DNA of 64,000 nt from Sipunculus nudus (taxonomy: Eukaryota > Annelida > Sipuncula > Golfingiida > Sipunculidae). The stretch covers positions 7,363,900-7,427,899 of the forward strand of contig CM049322.1 of NCBI GenBank assembly GCA_026874595.1, read 5' to 3'. Below are positions 23,831-34,513 of the stretch, one piece after another; positions within the stretch are counted from its first letter, which is position 1; every line of letters starts with the position of its first letter. The notes under the pieces were generated by a model. It searched no databases, had not been told where the DNA came from, and saw only the letters and a list, made by a program, of their open reading frames with translations. The translations under genes were made by a program, and so were the position numbers.

Positions 23831-26800
23831 CATAATAATAATCATAATAATAATCATAATAATCATAACAATAATGATAAAACTTAAGTAATAATAATGG
23901 CGTCATATTAATAATGTGTATCACACGAAATTGACACATTATATTAATTAATTAATTGTATTTTAAATGTGTTTTCAGATACTGCTAAAATTTTACTTAC
24001 TAAATTTTGCGATTTTGCCCAGAAGCTGTGGCCACTTACTTGCATTTGAACGAAATTCCAGGAAAGTGAATACTGATTGGTGCCATCTATACCCTCATAA
24101 TGCTCGGTAATTGTGGAGTTAAGTCCTTGTTTAATCACCGTGTCCAACTGAAACGAAGGGAAGTGAATGCACAGAGTAGTGGGATAGACTTAACCAACAG
24201 TCATCGGTTGGATTATGGTCACAAATTAACAATAAAAAATAAATAAAAATTCACATTTTCGTAATTTGATAATGATTACAGCCTGAATCAATACAAATAT
24301 GGAAGTATAAAGGACTTGTATGTTTTCTGGGCAATCTTGAATTACTTATACTGCAGAAAGGTGTAACACTATTAGATTTGGCGCCCGAGGTTCATATATT
24401 TGTATAATAACATATCCTCTATAAGTACATGTATGGACTTGGTACCTTTCTGATCATTCGAATGGACTCGATATAGTTACCTTCCCAATAGGACTATTGA
24501 TTCATTTTGACATGATTTGAATATCTGAATATCTATTATTTCTGTATAAACAATGTAATACATTAAAGAATGTTGCATTCGCATTTGTGTTGCCGTTATA
24601 AATGCTAAGTCACGTTACATATTCACTTGTCAGTCACAAATAACTTTATTGTCACGTGAGTTTGTCGAAAAATTATATATACACGACACGTGATCATATC
24701 CTATAGTCACGTGGTCCTACTTACTTGTCCAATGAACAGAAGTATGACCAGAATCAGTTGAGCTGAGAACAGGAGGAAAACAATAACTGCATACTGAAAC
24801 AGCAAGATAAAATTATAAAGCAAAGATATATTTGTGTATAATAGAACTTTATAACATATAAGTTATTCTACACTTTGATGTATCAAACATTCATAGAAGA
24901 AAAACTACAATTTATCGTACAAAAAATACTTATAGAATCATTAAAAGAAGCATTGTAGTCAGTGAACATGGAAATATAATACATCAAAGTTCTGCATATG
25001 TTTATTTCGTTGCACTATAATAGTGGGGTATGCTTAAATTTAATCTAATAGACAGACTACATACACATGTACATGATAAATACCAAAATATAAAGAAACA
25101 CAGAGTACCAGATAACCATATCAGATAATAAAAGATATGCTCATCGGGGAAACGTTAAGGCTATTCCTGTATATTTTACACTCAGATGACGGATGAACGA
25201 CGTGCAAAATGGAACAATCTGGTAACAATGCTAACTGTGGTTAGTAAACTTTACTTATCTTATGCAATGTATTTCGGTTTGAGGATAAAATAAATTAACT
25301 AAGGCAAAAGTAAAAAAATGAAAAGGTACAGACAGAACATAGTGGGGGAAAGGAACAGATGCTCGCACAATATCATGAGAAAATTAACATACATAAATGA
25401 AGGACACATAAGCAGAAACTCACCAGATTAGAAAGGTGTTCACAGGAAATAGACATGCAAATGAACAGGTACTCACAGAACCAGACGAGTAATGAGCAGA
25501 TACTCACAAGACCAAGACGATAAATTTAGTGCGATATTACCAGAATAAGAGAAGACATTGTGAACAGACACTCGTAAGATCAAGAGAAGACTTGGCAAGT
25601 CCTCAGCAGAAAAATAAAATATTAACGGATATTTGACATAAAAAGATGATGATATGAACAGGTACTCAGTAGAGTAAAGATGACAATATGAACAGTTACT
25701 CAACATAAAAAATTGATGAAACGAACAAGTGCTCAGCAGAAATAAAGATGACGATATGAACAGTTACTAAGCATAAAAAGTTGATGATACGAACAGGTAC
25801 TCAGCATAAAAAAGATGATGATATGAACAGGTACTCAGCTGAAAAAAAAGATGACGATATGACCAGTAACTGAACATATAAGGTTGATGATACGAACAGG
25901 TACTCGACAAAAAAAAGATGACGATATAACAGTAACTGATCATAAAAGGTTGATAATACGAAAACAGGTACTCAACAAAAAAAGATGACGATATGAACAG
26001 TAACTGATCATAAATGGTTGATGATACGGACAGGTACTCAACATAAAAAAGATGACGATATGAACAGTTACTAAGCATAAAAAGTTGATGATACGAACAG
26101 GTACTCAGCATAAAAAAGATGATGATATGAACAGGTACTCAGCTGAAAAAAAGATTACGATATGAACAGTAACTGAACATAAAAGGTTGATGATACGAAC
26201 AGGTACTCGACAAAAAAAAGATGACGATATGAACAGTAACTGATCATAAAAGGTTGATGATACGAACAGGTACTCAACAAAAAAAAAAGATGATGATATG
26301 AACAGTAACTGATCATAAAAGGTTGATGATACGAACAGGTACTCAACAAAAGAAGATGACGATATGAACAGTTACTAAGCATAAAAAGTTGATGATGCGA
26401 ACAGGTACTCAGCATAAAAAAGATGATGACATGAACAGGTACTCAGCTGAAAAAAAAGATGACGATATGAACAGTAACTGAACATAAAAGGTTGATGATA
26501 CGAACAGGTACTCGACAAAAAAAAGATGACGATATGAACAGTTACTGATCATAAAAGGTTGATGATACGAAAACAGGTACTCAACAAAAAAAAAGATGAC
26601 GATATGAACAGTAACTGATCATAAATGGTTGATGATACGAACAGGTACTCAACATAAAAAAGATGACGATATGAACAGTTACTAAGCATAAAAGTTGATG
26701 ATACGAACAGGTACTCAGCATAAAAAAGATGATGATATGAACAGGTACTCAGCTGAAAAAAAAGATGATGATATGAACAGGAACTGAACATAAAAGGTTG

Positions 26801-29156
26801 ATGATACGAACAGGTACTCGACAAAAAAAAGATGACGATATGAACAGTAACTGATCATAAAAGGTTGATGATACGAACAGGTACTCAACAAAAAAAAGAT
26901 GACGATATGAACAGTAACTGATCATAAAAGGTTGATGATACGAACAGGTACTCAACAAAAAAAGATGACGATATGAACAGTTACTAAGCATAAAAAGTTG
27001 ATGATACGAACAGGTACTCAGCATAAAAAGGATGATGATATGAACAGGTACTCAGCTGAAAAAAAAGATGACGATATGAACAGTAACTGAACATAAAAGG
27101 TTGATGATACGAACAGGTACTCAGCATAAAAAAGATGATGATATGAACAGGTACTCAGCTGACAAAAAGATGACGATATGACCAGTAACTGAACATAAAA
27201 GGTTGATGATACGAACAGGTACTCAACAAAAAAAAGATGACGATATGAACAGTAACTGATCATAAAAGGTTGATGATACGAACAGGTACTCAACAAAAAA
27301 AGATGATGATATGAACAGTTACTAAGCATAAAAAGTTGATGATACGAACAGGTACTCAGCATAAAAAAGATGATGATATGAACAGGTACTCAGCTGAAAA
27401 AAAAGATGACCATATGAACAGTAACTGAACATAAAAGATTGATGTTACGAACAGGTACTCAGTATAAAAAAGATGATGAAATGAACAGGTACTCAGCTGA
27501 AAAAAAAGATTACGATATGACCAGTAACTGATCATAAAAGGTTGATGATACGAACAGGTACTCAACAAAAAAAATGACGATATGAACAGTTACTAAGCAT
27601 AAAAAGGTGATGATACGAACAGGTACTCAACAAAAAAAGATGACGCTATGAACAGTAACTGATCATAAATGGTTGATGATATGAACAGGTACTCAACAGA
27701 AATTAAATGATGACGATATGAACAGTTACTCAACATGAAAAGATGATGATATGAACAGGTATTCGCCAGAAAAAAAAGACGACGATATGGCCAGTAACTC
27801 AACATAAACTAGAAATTTTTTATATGATCAGTTACTCAGCATAAAAAGATGATGATATGAACAGGAACTCAGCAGAAACTAGATGACGGAATGAACAGTT
27901 ACTAAACATAAAAAGTTTATGATATGAACAAGTACTCGGCAGAAAAAAGATATGATGATATGAACAGGTACATGGCAGAGAAAAATAACGATATGAACAA
28001 TTACTAAACATAAAAAGTTGATGATATGAACAGGCACTTGGCAGAAAAAGATATGATGATGTGAACAGGTACTCAGCAGAGAAAAATTACGACATGAGCA
28101 GATAACCAGCAGGGGGGAAATGACGATATGGATAGGTATTTAACAGACCAAAATGACGATATGAACAGGAACTCAGCAGAAAAAATGTGAGCACATGAAT
28201 AGATACTCAGCAGAAGTAAAAGAGAGCACACACAAGTACTCACCAGAACTAGAAGACATTGCTGTTTCATACAAGCACCACAGCAGCCCAGCACTGACAT
28301 CGTGAACAGCACTCCACCCAGCACTATCAGGACAATAGCTACGATTTGTAACACCTCACTGACGTTAAATGCCGGAGCGCTAGACGGCGTCGTGTCGTCA
28401 CTTAGACCAGCACCCTGTTTGAGTGTTGGCAGCGCATCAAACACTTTTTCCGTGATTGGACTAATAAGACTGCTCCCGACCAAAAGGAGAACGCCGAGGG
28501 CGATAAACCCCAGGCTAATGATCTGTAAACATAAAACATTTGTTTACTTTATTTTTAAATTGTTTTTGTTGCATGTGTATTTTACTATACTAATCTGAAC
28601 CCGTATGCACATCTGATGAATTCCATTATATCACGTGACAGGGCGGTAGCATATACGGTTCACCTCATTAAAATCATGGTGTTACCCAGGTCTGGTAACT
28701 ATGGCACCGGTCCTGGGTGTATAATCATTCCTATTAATGGTTCATAACGAGAAGGGACTCTCTAAATTCGCACTTGTGTAATGAGGAGTATTGTCTTAGC
28801 TGACAAATAATAATAATTATTATTATTATTTATTATCACATTCGGATGGTTACTATATTGATTAAGACATATATAAGCCAATATCAAGAATACGTTTTAA
28901 ATATACCATAATCATACCAAAATGTTCAAACCTTACTATCAATATATAAAAATATTCCATGAACATTCATTTTGTAGTTTACTTTTAAATTCTGAGAAAC
29001 TGGCAGCTTCCCTTAGAGCACCTGGTAGGTTATTCCAAAAGTTTTGAAAGGCCAGCATCACAGAATACTTGATCAAAATTTATAATTTCTATAACTTACC
29101 ATAACAAGTATATTGACTAGAATGAGAAAACACTGGGCACACCCTGTCCCGGACAT
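21098..29156 (-). CDS. tetraspanin, complete seven-exon gene (354 residues)
   Basis: Exons on the minus strand: 29100-29156, 28244-28522, 24725-24793, 24040-24147, 23370-23576, 21993-22076, 21098-21358. All borders are GT-AG, all introns are phase 0, and the sum is 1065 bp with stop. TM1 is about residues 9-36, the small extracellular loop 38-77, TM2 79-98, TM3 108-134, the large loop 136-253, and TM4 255-280. The large loop has the diagnostic CCG at 174-176, a CC pair at 210-211, Cys227 and Gly241-Cys242, giving six cysteines for three disulfides. NVS72, NST145 and NGS195 are possible N-glycosylation sites. Juxtamembrane cysteines (6, 9, 99, 100, 103) are likely palmitoylation sites. Tetraspanins organise membrane microdomains with integrins and other partners at the plasma membrane or endosomes. 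The cytoplasmic tail of 74 residues is unusual, with 13 Tyr and many Gly in its C-terminal part. I cannot assign a vertebrate orthologue. Confidence 0.93.
21442..21598. repeat. (CT)n microsatellite with CTCGAT variants
   Basis: A pure CT tract of about 47 bp is followed by degenerate TCTCTCGATC repeats, inside tetraspanin intron 6. Confidence 0.9.
21821..21890. repeat. intronic dispersed-repeat fragment, copy 1
   Basis: It shares the order CACCTGnnTAATAnGACC, CCTGT, and TTTGAGTGAACC with 22617-22700 in intron 5. Probably remnants of the same small transposon. Confidence 0.45.
21993..22076 (-). CDS. tetraspanin exon 6
   Basis: 84 bp, 28 codons: the last loop cysteine (GCFNEVRKW) and first half of TM4. 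Acceptor ATTTCAG, donor CAG|GTATGT. Confidence 0.92.
22304..22446. repeat. AT microsatellites in tetraspanin intron 5
   Basis: Two AT tracts, 22304-22326 and 22395-22446, separated by AT-rich DNA. Confidence 0.93.
22617..22700. repeat. intronic dispersed-repeat fragment, copy 2
   Basis: It has the AACCTGTCTAATAGGACC motif and TTGAGTGAACCC, aligned with 21821-21890. A related AACCTGTCTAAAGCGGAC occurs on the minus strand at 29801-29818. Confidence 0.45.
22813..22881 (-). repeat. C-rich/CA tract, G-rich in the tetraspanin pre-mRNA
   Basis: Long C runs on the plus strand are followed by (CA)7. The gene is on the minus strand, so the transcript carries several runs of 7 or more G, a candidate G-quadruplex in intron 5. 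Confidence 0.85.
23370..23576 (-). CDS. tetraspanin exon 5
   Basis: 207 bp, 69 codons. Begins FNCCGVDNYFDF, carrying the family-defining CCG, then the CC pair and a further Cys. Acceptor CTTGTAG, donor CAG|GTAACT. Confidence 0.93.
23797..23876. repeat. (AAT)n microsatellite
   Basis: AATAAT repeats with some CAT interruptions, in tetraspanin intron 4. Confidence 0.92.
24040..24147 (-). CDS. tetraspanin exon 4
   Basis: 108 bp, 36 codons, the first part of the large extracellular loop, including a possible NST glycosylation site and the WNFVQMQ that leads into the CCG motif. Acceptor TTTCAG, donor CAA|GTAAGT. Confidence 0.92.
24725..24793 (-). CDS. tetraspanin exon 3
   Basis: 69 bp, 23 codons, encoding most of TM3 (YAVIVFLLFSAQLILVILLF and IGQ). 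Acceptor TTTCAG, donor CAA|GTAAGT. Confidence 0.92.
25418..28243 (-). repeat. minisatellite of about 34-bp units filling tetraspanin intron 2
   Basis: On the plus strand the typical unit is close to AAAAGATGACGATATGAACA plus GGTACTCAGCAT. The block ACAGTTACTAAGC recurs at about 25761, 26065, 26369, 26676, 26979, 27316 and 27588. Spacings are 304, 304, 307, 303, 337 and 272, so there is a higher-order period of about 304 bp (nine units), with one period longer and one shorter by about one unit. The array starts at the exon 2 donor and makes up about 82% of the 3450-bp intron. Minus-strand frames across it are repeat artefacts. Its units resemble the exon 2 splice junction (see findings). Confidence 0.95.
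28244..28522 (-). CDS. tetraspanin exon 2
   Basis: 279 bp, 93 codons: rest of TM1, small extracellular loop, TM2 with GCCGAC after it, and the start of TM3. Acceptor TTTACAG, donor CTG|GTGAGT at 28243-28238. The donor borders the large intronic minisatellite. Confidence 0.92.
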
Positions 29157-29197
29157 CCTGCTGTGCACTTCCGGTCACGCGGTAGTCTCCTTAAGTT
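29100..29197 (-). CDS. tetraspanin exon with start codon (coding 29100-29156)
   Basis: The ATG at 29156-29154 opens MSGTGCAQCFLILVNILVM, the cytoplasmic N-terminus and first half of TM1. The donor is ATG|GTAAGT at 29099-29094. An acceptor-like TTTTACAG ends at 29198, giving about 41 bp of 5' UTR here and implying a non-coding upstream exon that I could not place. Confidence 0.88.
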
Positions 29198-30341
29198 CTG
29201 TAAAATATAAACTACGTTACTAACTAGGGTATGCGAATTTATTCTCATATTGGTATACTGCATATCGTAAAACCGTTTTCGTATATCAGTATTTCTTGGT
29301 ATTTTTTGTCAAACTTGACAGAAATTGATTTACCGGAGTAAAAATGTTTTTGCTGCTGATTTAGACATATAAATTGGTTGCGAATATGTAAATCCTGAAA
29401 ATGAGAGAGGTTGCCGTGTATACAGACACGCCTTAGGCTTTTTGGTAGGAAATTTTAAGATGAGTTTGAAAGACCAGAATATGATCATAGGTCTGTCCCA
29501 AGAAATTTGCATATGCATGTAAATGGACATTGTCTTTACAGATATCTTCATAGATTTTTCTCCTCATATTGTTCACTACTTAAGATAAGTAAGAATGATC
29601 AAAGTTTATATATGATTATTGAATACATGATGTCTGCATGAATACGTTATACGTGTACATAAAACCTGATATAATACAATAAACACGTTCTTGCAGCTGT
29701 TCGTTGTCTTTATTTATAATCGCTCAGTTATCAACCAAGGTCACCCTGCCTAATAAGGACACCTCACCATTAAGGAAAAAAAATCATTGAGTCCCTTAAC
29801 TGTCCGCTTTAGACAGGTTTCACTATATATGTACCAAAAATATTTGAACACAGAAAAAGATAGATTCCCGACACGGTCATAATAATTATTAATTATCTAT
29901 CAATATTCTCTCCTCACATCTTATAATGGCTGTAAATTAAGTGTGAATTAAGTTAAAAGTATCACTGAACATAAACGGCATCCGCGTTGTGGTTTTACAC
30001 ACCATTTATCTGAGCGAAATTACAGTTCAGAATTGTCATGCGTCCAAGTTATTTGAGCGCAAAAACGTGTTAAGGGTGGTAAGAACTATACTTCAAAATT
30101 TACTTAGTAATTTTACCATATATGCTGTTTGAAACAAACTGCTCTGCAAACATTAGCTAACACAGGAACAGCTGGGTGCCTGTGTTAGTCAACAGTTACA
30201 TGATGATCGCTAGAATGTAAACATCATCTAAACCTTAGGCGTGAAACTCAGAGTTGTAACTAAATGCCTCACCGTGTTTGATATTAAGTTAACATGCTCT
30301 GCTTAGCTGCATTGAGCTCTTTTCTACATCGACTCTAACTA

Positions 30342-30342
<1 letters not shown>
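29198..30342. other. region upstream of the tetraspanin gene
   Basis: Expected to hold the tetraspanin 5' UTR exon and promoter, neither of which I can place. It contains the small repeat at 29730-29826. Confidence 0.4.
29730..29826. mobile_element. compact MITE-like inverted repeat
   Basis: The left side ACCCTGCCTAATAAGGACAC pairs imperfectly with the reverse complement of the right side, AACCTGTCTAAAGCGGACAG. Related AACCTGTCTAATAGGAC words occur in tetraspanin introns 5 and 6. Boundaries are approximate. Confidence 0.35.

Positions 30343-30402
<60 letters not shown>
30343..30402. repeat. (AT)n microsatellite
   Basis: TA repeats with CATA interruptions near the 3' end, followed by an AGAGAG-rich stretch to 30470. 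Confidence 0.93.
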
Positions 30403-31039
30403 CATACATAAAAAAGGGGGATGTTAAAATGACCAAGTTAGAGAGAGACTGATAGAGAGATAGAGAGCGGGAGGTGTATTAAGCTTGTATATGATCCCCT
30501 ATGTATTGCTAACTTAATGAACTTCCGGAAATACCAGTGTCGGTGGAGAAGCAATAGCCATACACATGACTAACAGACACCTTGATGTCCCCGATAAACC
30601 CGTGTAAGTGTGTCCCAGTCCGCAGCAAATAGCCAGGTCGTGATCGGGGTAACAAAGACCTTTATTTCTATATTCTGTAGGTAGAGTACTTCCACTGAGT
30701 CACAGTGAACCCACGTGACCTCTTAGTGACCTCACAATAAATATGAATTGCTAGGATTTCCTCCCACCGGCCGTGAGATCATGTGTATCCGTGTACTTGG
30801 ACCATTATTAAAGCCGTCGCCCTTGGACATAGGTTGAACGAGTTATTTCTTTGTGATAACATCTAATTTTGTTTACTTAATCTGTAAGAGCTTTATTGGG
30901 AATGGTTTTTCGATCGCGTGAACAACATCTAAATCATGCTTCCGATACGAAATTTTTGTATGCACATATAAGAATATATATATTGTACTTTAACGTATTA
31001 TAAAGCATTGCAGTGAAGTGTGCAGTGCTACATGTATAT

Positions 31040-31350
31040 ATGATATATTGTATTGTACTTAAATGGTTCGTACTTAAATATATTGTACTGTACTGTATTG
31101 TACTGTTTTTCATGTTTTGTATTGTTGTGTATTGTATATGAATCGATATTATCTTGAACTCTACTGGTTTTTATTGGATATTGTATTATATTGTTCTGGA
31201 TTGTATTGTATTGCAATGAATTATTGTATATTGCCTTCAAATTTACTGTTTATATCTGATATTTTATTATAATGTGTTGGTACTGTTTTGTATTATTATC
31301 TTGAATTTTCTGGGGCTTTTTATCGGACATTGGACTATATTGTGCTCGAT
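31040..31350 (+). repeat. degenerate TATTG/TACTG pentanucleotide repeat region
   Basis: Repeated TATTG, GTACTG and TTGTAT words give low-complexity sequence. The minus frame at 31028-31240, rich in Tyr, Asn, Ile and Gln, is its by-product. Confidence 0.6.
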
Positions 31351-31849
31351 TATATTGCAATGGAATGATTTTTTATGTGCACCCAGCGGACCGTGCAATA
31401 AAACATAGACCGGCAGGAGTCCAGGGTCCGGAAGGACGCATTGCATAAATACAATGTACACTCCGGCCACCAATGGGACGTTAAAAATACGAAACAATAA
31501 AAGTATCTAATTAAAAATAAAACCATATACAGCTGTCAATCAACAACTAAACCTCTCTGGCCAACCAATGAGCAACTGCACAATGTGTTGATACTCATCG
31601 GGCTTGTGCGTGCGTGGGATTATAGATAACCAGACTCAGGGTGAACAAATCAGTCAAATGTTAGCTTTATTCCAAAGATGAACAATAACGGGGGCAATTT
31701 TTGTTTATGAGCAGTATAATAAACCAATGACCTAGCATTTAAATGACGATGGAAACGTTAAAAGTTTTAGAGAAATTTATATTACTAGCTGTATATATCC
31801 ATAATTCGGACGTGACCTGTGACAACCAGGGTTTTAGTGTGTGCTCAAA

Positions 31850-32035
31850 ATGGCAGCCCGCTTAACAGGTTTCGAGAAACTAGGCGAAATAGACCTAACA
31901 GGGCTCAATAAGGGCGCGGGGATGCGACACGTACTGAAAGGACAGCGTCCAGGCGAGAATCTATATGCGGAATTAGTTAAGTGGCACAGGGACGTGTATC
32001 GGCAGAGTTTAAATCGGAGCAACATTTTGTCTTGA
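31850..32035 (+). CDS. small uncharacterised ORF (61 residues)
   Basis: The ATG at 31850 sits in a good context (AAAATGG) and opens MAARLTGFEKLGEIDLTGL. The composition is balanced and more protein-like than neighbouring frames, with an Arg/Lys-rich middle and no membrane segment or signal peptide. The local base composition is more GC-rich than the flanks. I do not recognise a family. It could be a small real gene, a single exon, or the remnant of a retrocopy. The overlapping minus frame at 31834-32070 is less convincing. Confidence 0.3.
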   Translation: MAARLTGFEKLGEIDLTGLNKGAGMRHVLKGQRPGENLYAELVKWHRDVYRQSLNRSNILS

Positions 32036-32370
32036 CCACGCCCGAATTTTATAAGGATGCAAAAGACCAACCATCAAGCACCTGCTTGTCACCTTGTGGC
32101 AAATTACAGAGCTCATCACTACATCACGTTGACACCATTTGATTTCCTCATAATCTGCCACGGTATGACCCCAGGCGAGACGAGTTTCACGGTCCTCCGT
32201 CACAGACAAACATAAAGTAGCCATGAAATTTGAATTATTCCGACCCATGTGTAACTTGACTGGAGCATACACTTGGCTGGATATACATAAATAAGTCATA
32301 CCAAGTCATTTATCATGATGCTACATAAACAACAGACTCAGAGCAACACTAATAACAGCCGAGAGGTCGG

Positions 32371-32535
32371 TGTATACGATATATTGCCACACTGTCTGCA
32401 TGAAGAACTACAAATCAACTTACACGGAATTTAAAGGGAAAGTGGTATAAAAATATAACACATAATAGTTGTTTATATATATATATGCATTATGTTCACT
32501 ACAAGCAGGTTTCGTGCACACTAAACCACATTTTT

Positions 32536-32587
<52 letters not shown>

Positions 32588-32742
32588 AATACGATATATT
32601 GCCACACTGTCTGCATAAAGGACTGCAAATCAACTTACACGGAATTTAAAGGGAAACTGGATTAAAAATATAACACATAATAGTTGTTTTATATATATAT
32701 TTATATATATACACATATTTAAATATATATATGCAGTGTTTT

Positions 32743-32790
<48 letters not shown>
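32371..32790 (+). repeat. tandem duplication of a 214-bp segment, each ending in an AT array
   Basis: TACGATATATTGCCACACTG begins at about 32373 and again at about 32587. It is followed in both by TCAACTTACACGGAATTTAA and by AT tracts (32539-32586 and 32745-32790). The copies differ by a few substitutions and by AT-tract length. Confidence 0.85.
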
Positions 32791-32795
<5 letters not shown>

Positions 32796-32997
32796 GTGAT
32801 TCAACTTATAAGCGCTCAGGTGCTAAACGATTTTGATACGTGATCTTCTCGATTACTAGAGACCCTACTCCAAACTGTAAAGGGCCCAAATTTACCCGAA
32901 TATCCAAATCACTGATCATGAAGCATGACGATCCATGTCATTGTGATACAGTTAAAGATCAGTCAGCCAAATATACGTATACTTGGTATATAAACAG

Positions 32998-33110
32998 TGA
33001 ATCCTCGAAATTACGGCCACTATAAAGTGGTCGGATAGGTCTGAGGGTCCATGAAAAAGTGGTCGTTACTTTGAGGCGGTCGGAGAGGAAGGTGGTCGTA
33101 AGGCGAGATA
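32998..33110 (+). mobile_element. one-ended Tigger-like transposon remnant
   Basis: CAGTGAATCCTCGAAATTAC followed by GGCCAC resembles pogo/Tigger termini. Several TGGTCG(T/G) words follow. I found no matching right end. Confidence 0.3.
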
Positions 33111-33908
33111 TTACTGATTGTATGTGTGTGTGTCTATTTATTTCACATTCTTTGTCTAAAAGCTAATGAAACGGATGTATACATGTTTGAAACATACACT
33201 TTTTGTGTTATGTTTCCTGGCTTATATCGGTGTCCTGCTTTATTAACTGATCAGGCTAACCTTATAAACATCTTCATGTTAGCATGCCATTGCGATCATT
33301 TAAGCCGTGTTATACAGCACTAAGGTTTTCATGCATATACATTATATACCACTCATTATAACGTAAACGTACCACTCTGTATATACCACTGTGTTATAAA
33401 CCCCTCATTATAATGTTTATGTAGTTACATGACGAAGTATACTTTATCTTTATAATATACATACATCGTGACGTCGTACTAAAATTTTATTTCTATAATG
33501 CCCATGTGACACTGTTATGTATCACTTTAATGTATGCGCTACATCAGTATAGATAAGAATTTATTATTTTAATGTATAATTTCCTTTTTTACTTCAACAT
33601 ATTTATCGATAATTTCAATGACCATCGCAAATTAGCAACAAAATAACTACCAATTATGTATGCATATATCTGTTACAATGCTATAACATAAACTAGTTTT
33701 TTTTTGTTCAATTATCATGCTTTGCCATAAATAATTACCTTGTGTTCATATATTTCTATGTGATACTATTTTCTACAATGTGAAAAAAAGTATGTTAATT
33801 TTCTTTTCATAACATTATTCATACATTAAATGCACTCTGGGTTTTAGTAAAGTAAGCTGAGAGATCGGATGGTTGTCAAAACCAACCAATCCTTGCAAGA
33901 TATAAGAC

Positions 33909-33934
33909 CTCCTTCCGGAGCATGCGCATGCGCA
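33909..33934. promoter_or_regulatory. ETS-like plus perfect NRF1-like motif
   Basis: CCTTCCGG (ETS core on the minus strand) lies just before TGCGCATGCGCA at 33923-33934, which fits the NRF1 palindrome YGCGCAYGCGCR exactly. The pair is typical of TATA-less animal promoters, but no adjacent gene is visible. Confidence 0.3.
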
Positions 33935-34045
33935 CGATGCACTTTGTCATCTGCTGCATTCGGTTAAAGTTGAACTGTATATTATACCTGTTAACAAACG
34001 TTCTTATAACGCCTCTTTGACGGATATGGCCTGTTTTATCTAGAA

Positions 34046-34240
34046 GCTGTTACTAAACGAGATACATTCGCCAGTTTTGACAAACACAGAAACCATTCAA
34101 CAAAGGTGGTTGTTAGCACATGTGTAGATGCTAAAAGAACACTGGTTGCAAAAATCCCTTGACAAAACTCTGGTTAGTTTGATTTACCGCCAGATGTCCT
34201 TCTTGAATGTGTTTGGGTTTTTTTGGCGGGCTCACACGTT
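34046..34240 (+). repeat. dispersed repeat, copy 2 (partner at 18158-18330)
   Basis: Carries the same ordered blocks as copy 1, with a slightly longer middle. Confidence 0.6.
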
Positions 34241-34501
34241 ATTTACACTAAGCACAGCCTGTATGTGTATATAGACATTGTATTCCAAAGATAATTGAAA
34301 CAATTCCATCTTATCTTTAACGGGAGAGTTCCTGTCATATTCTAAGGACCGCAAAAATCCGTTTGACACAACGTGAATGCAGGACTTTCTCACTGGAGAG
34401 AAACACAACAGATTAACATTACAAACAGTACGAATGCTGCTTGAAAAGGTCGATAATATTGGACAGTTGGTTGTATTGTCAATTCGGCCTTGGCTGACGT
34501 T

Positions 34502-34513
34502 TGCGCATGCGCT
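34502..34513. promoter_or_regulatory. second NRF1-like motif
   Basis: TGCGCATGCGCT differs from the NRF1 consensus only in the last base. It lies 579 bp from the first site. Confidence 0.2.

Noticed and set aside
25473-27805. Several 70-114 codon minus-strand ORFs rich in Ser, Tyr, Cys and His
   Set aside because: They are readings of the intronic minisatellite and restart at each unit variant. The region is an intron of the tetraspanin.
15905-28243. CRISPR arrays
   Set aside because: The tandem units are contiguous with no unique spacers, no cas genes are present, and the host is an animal.
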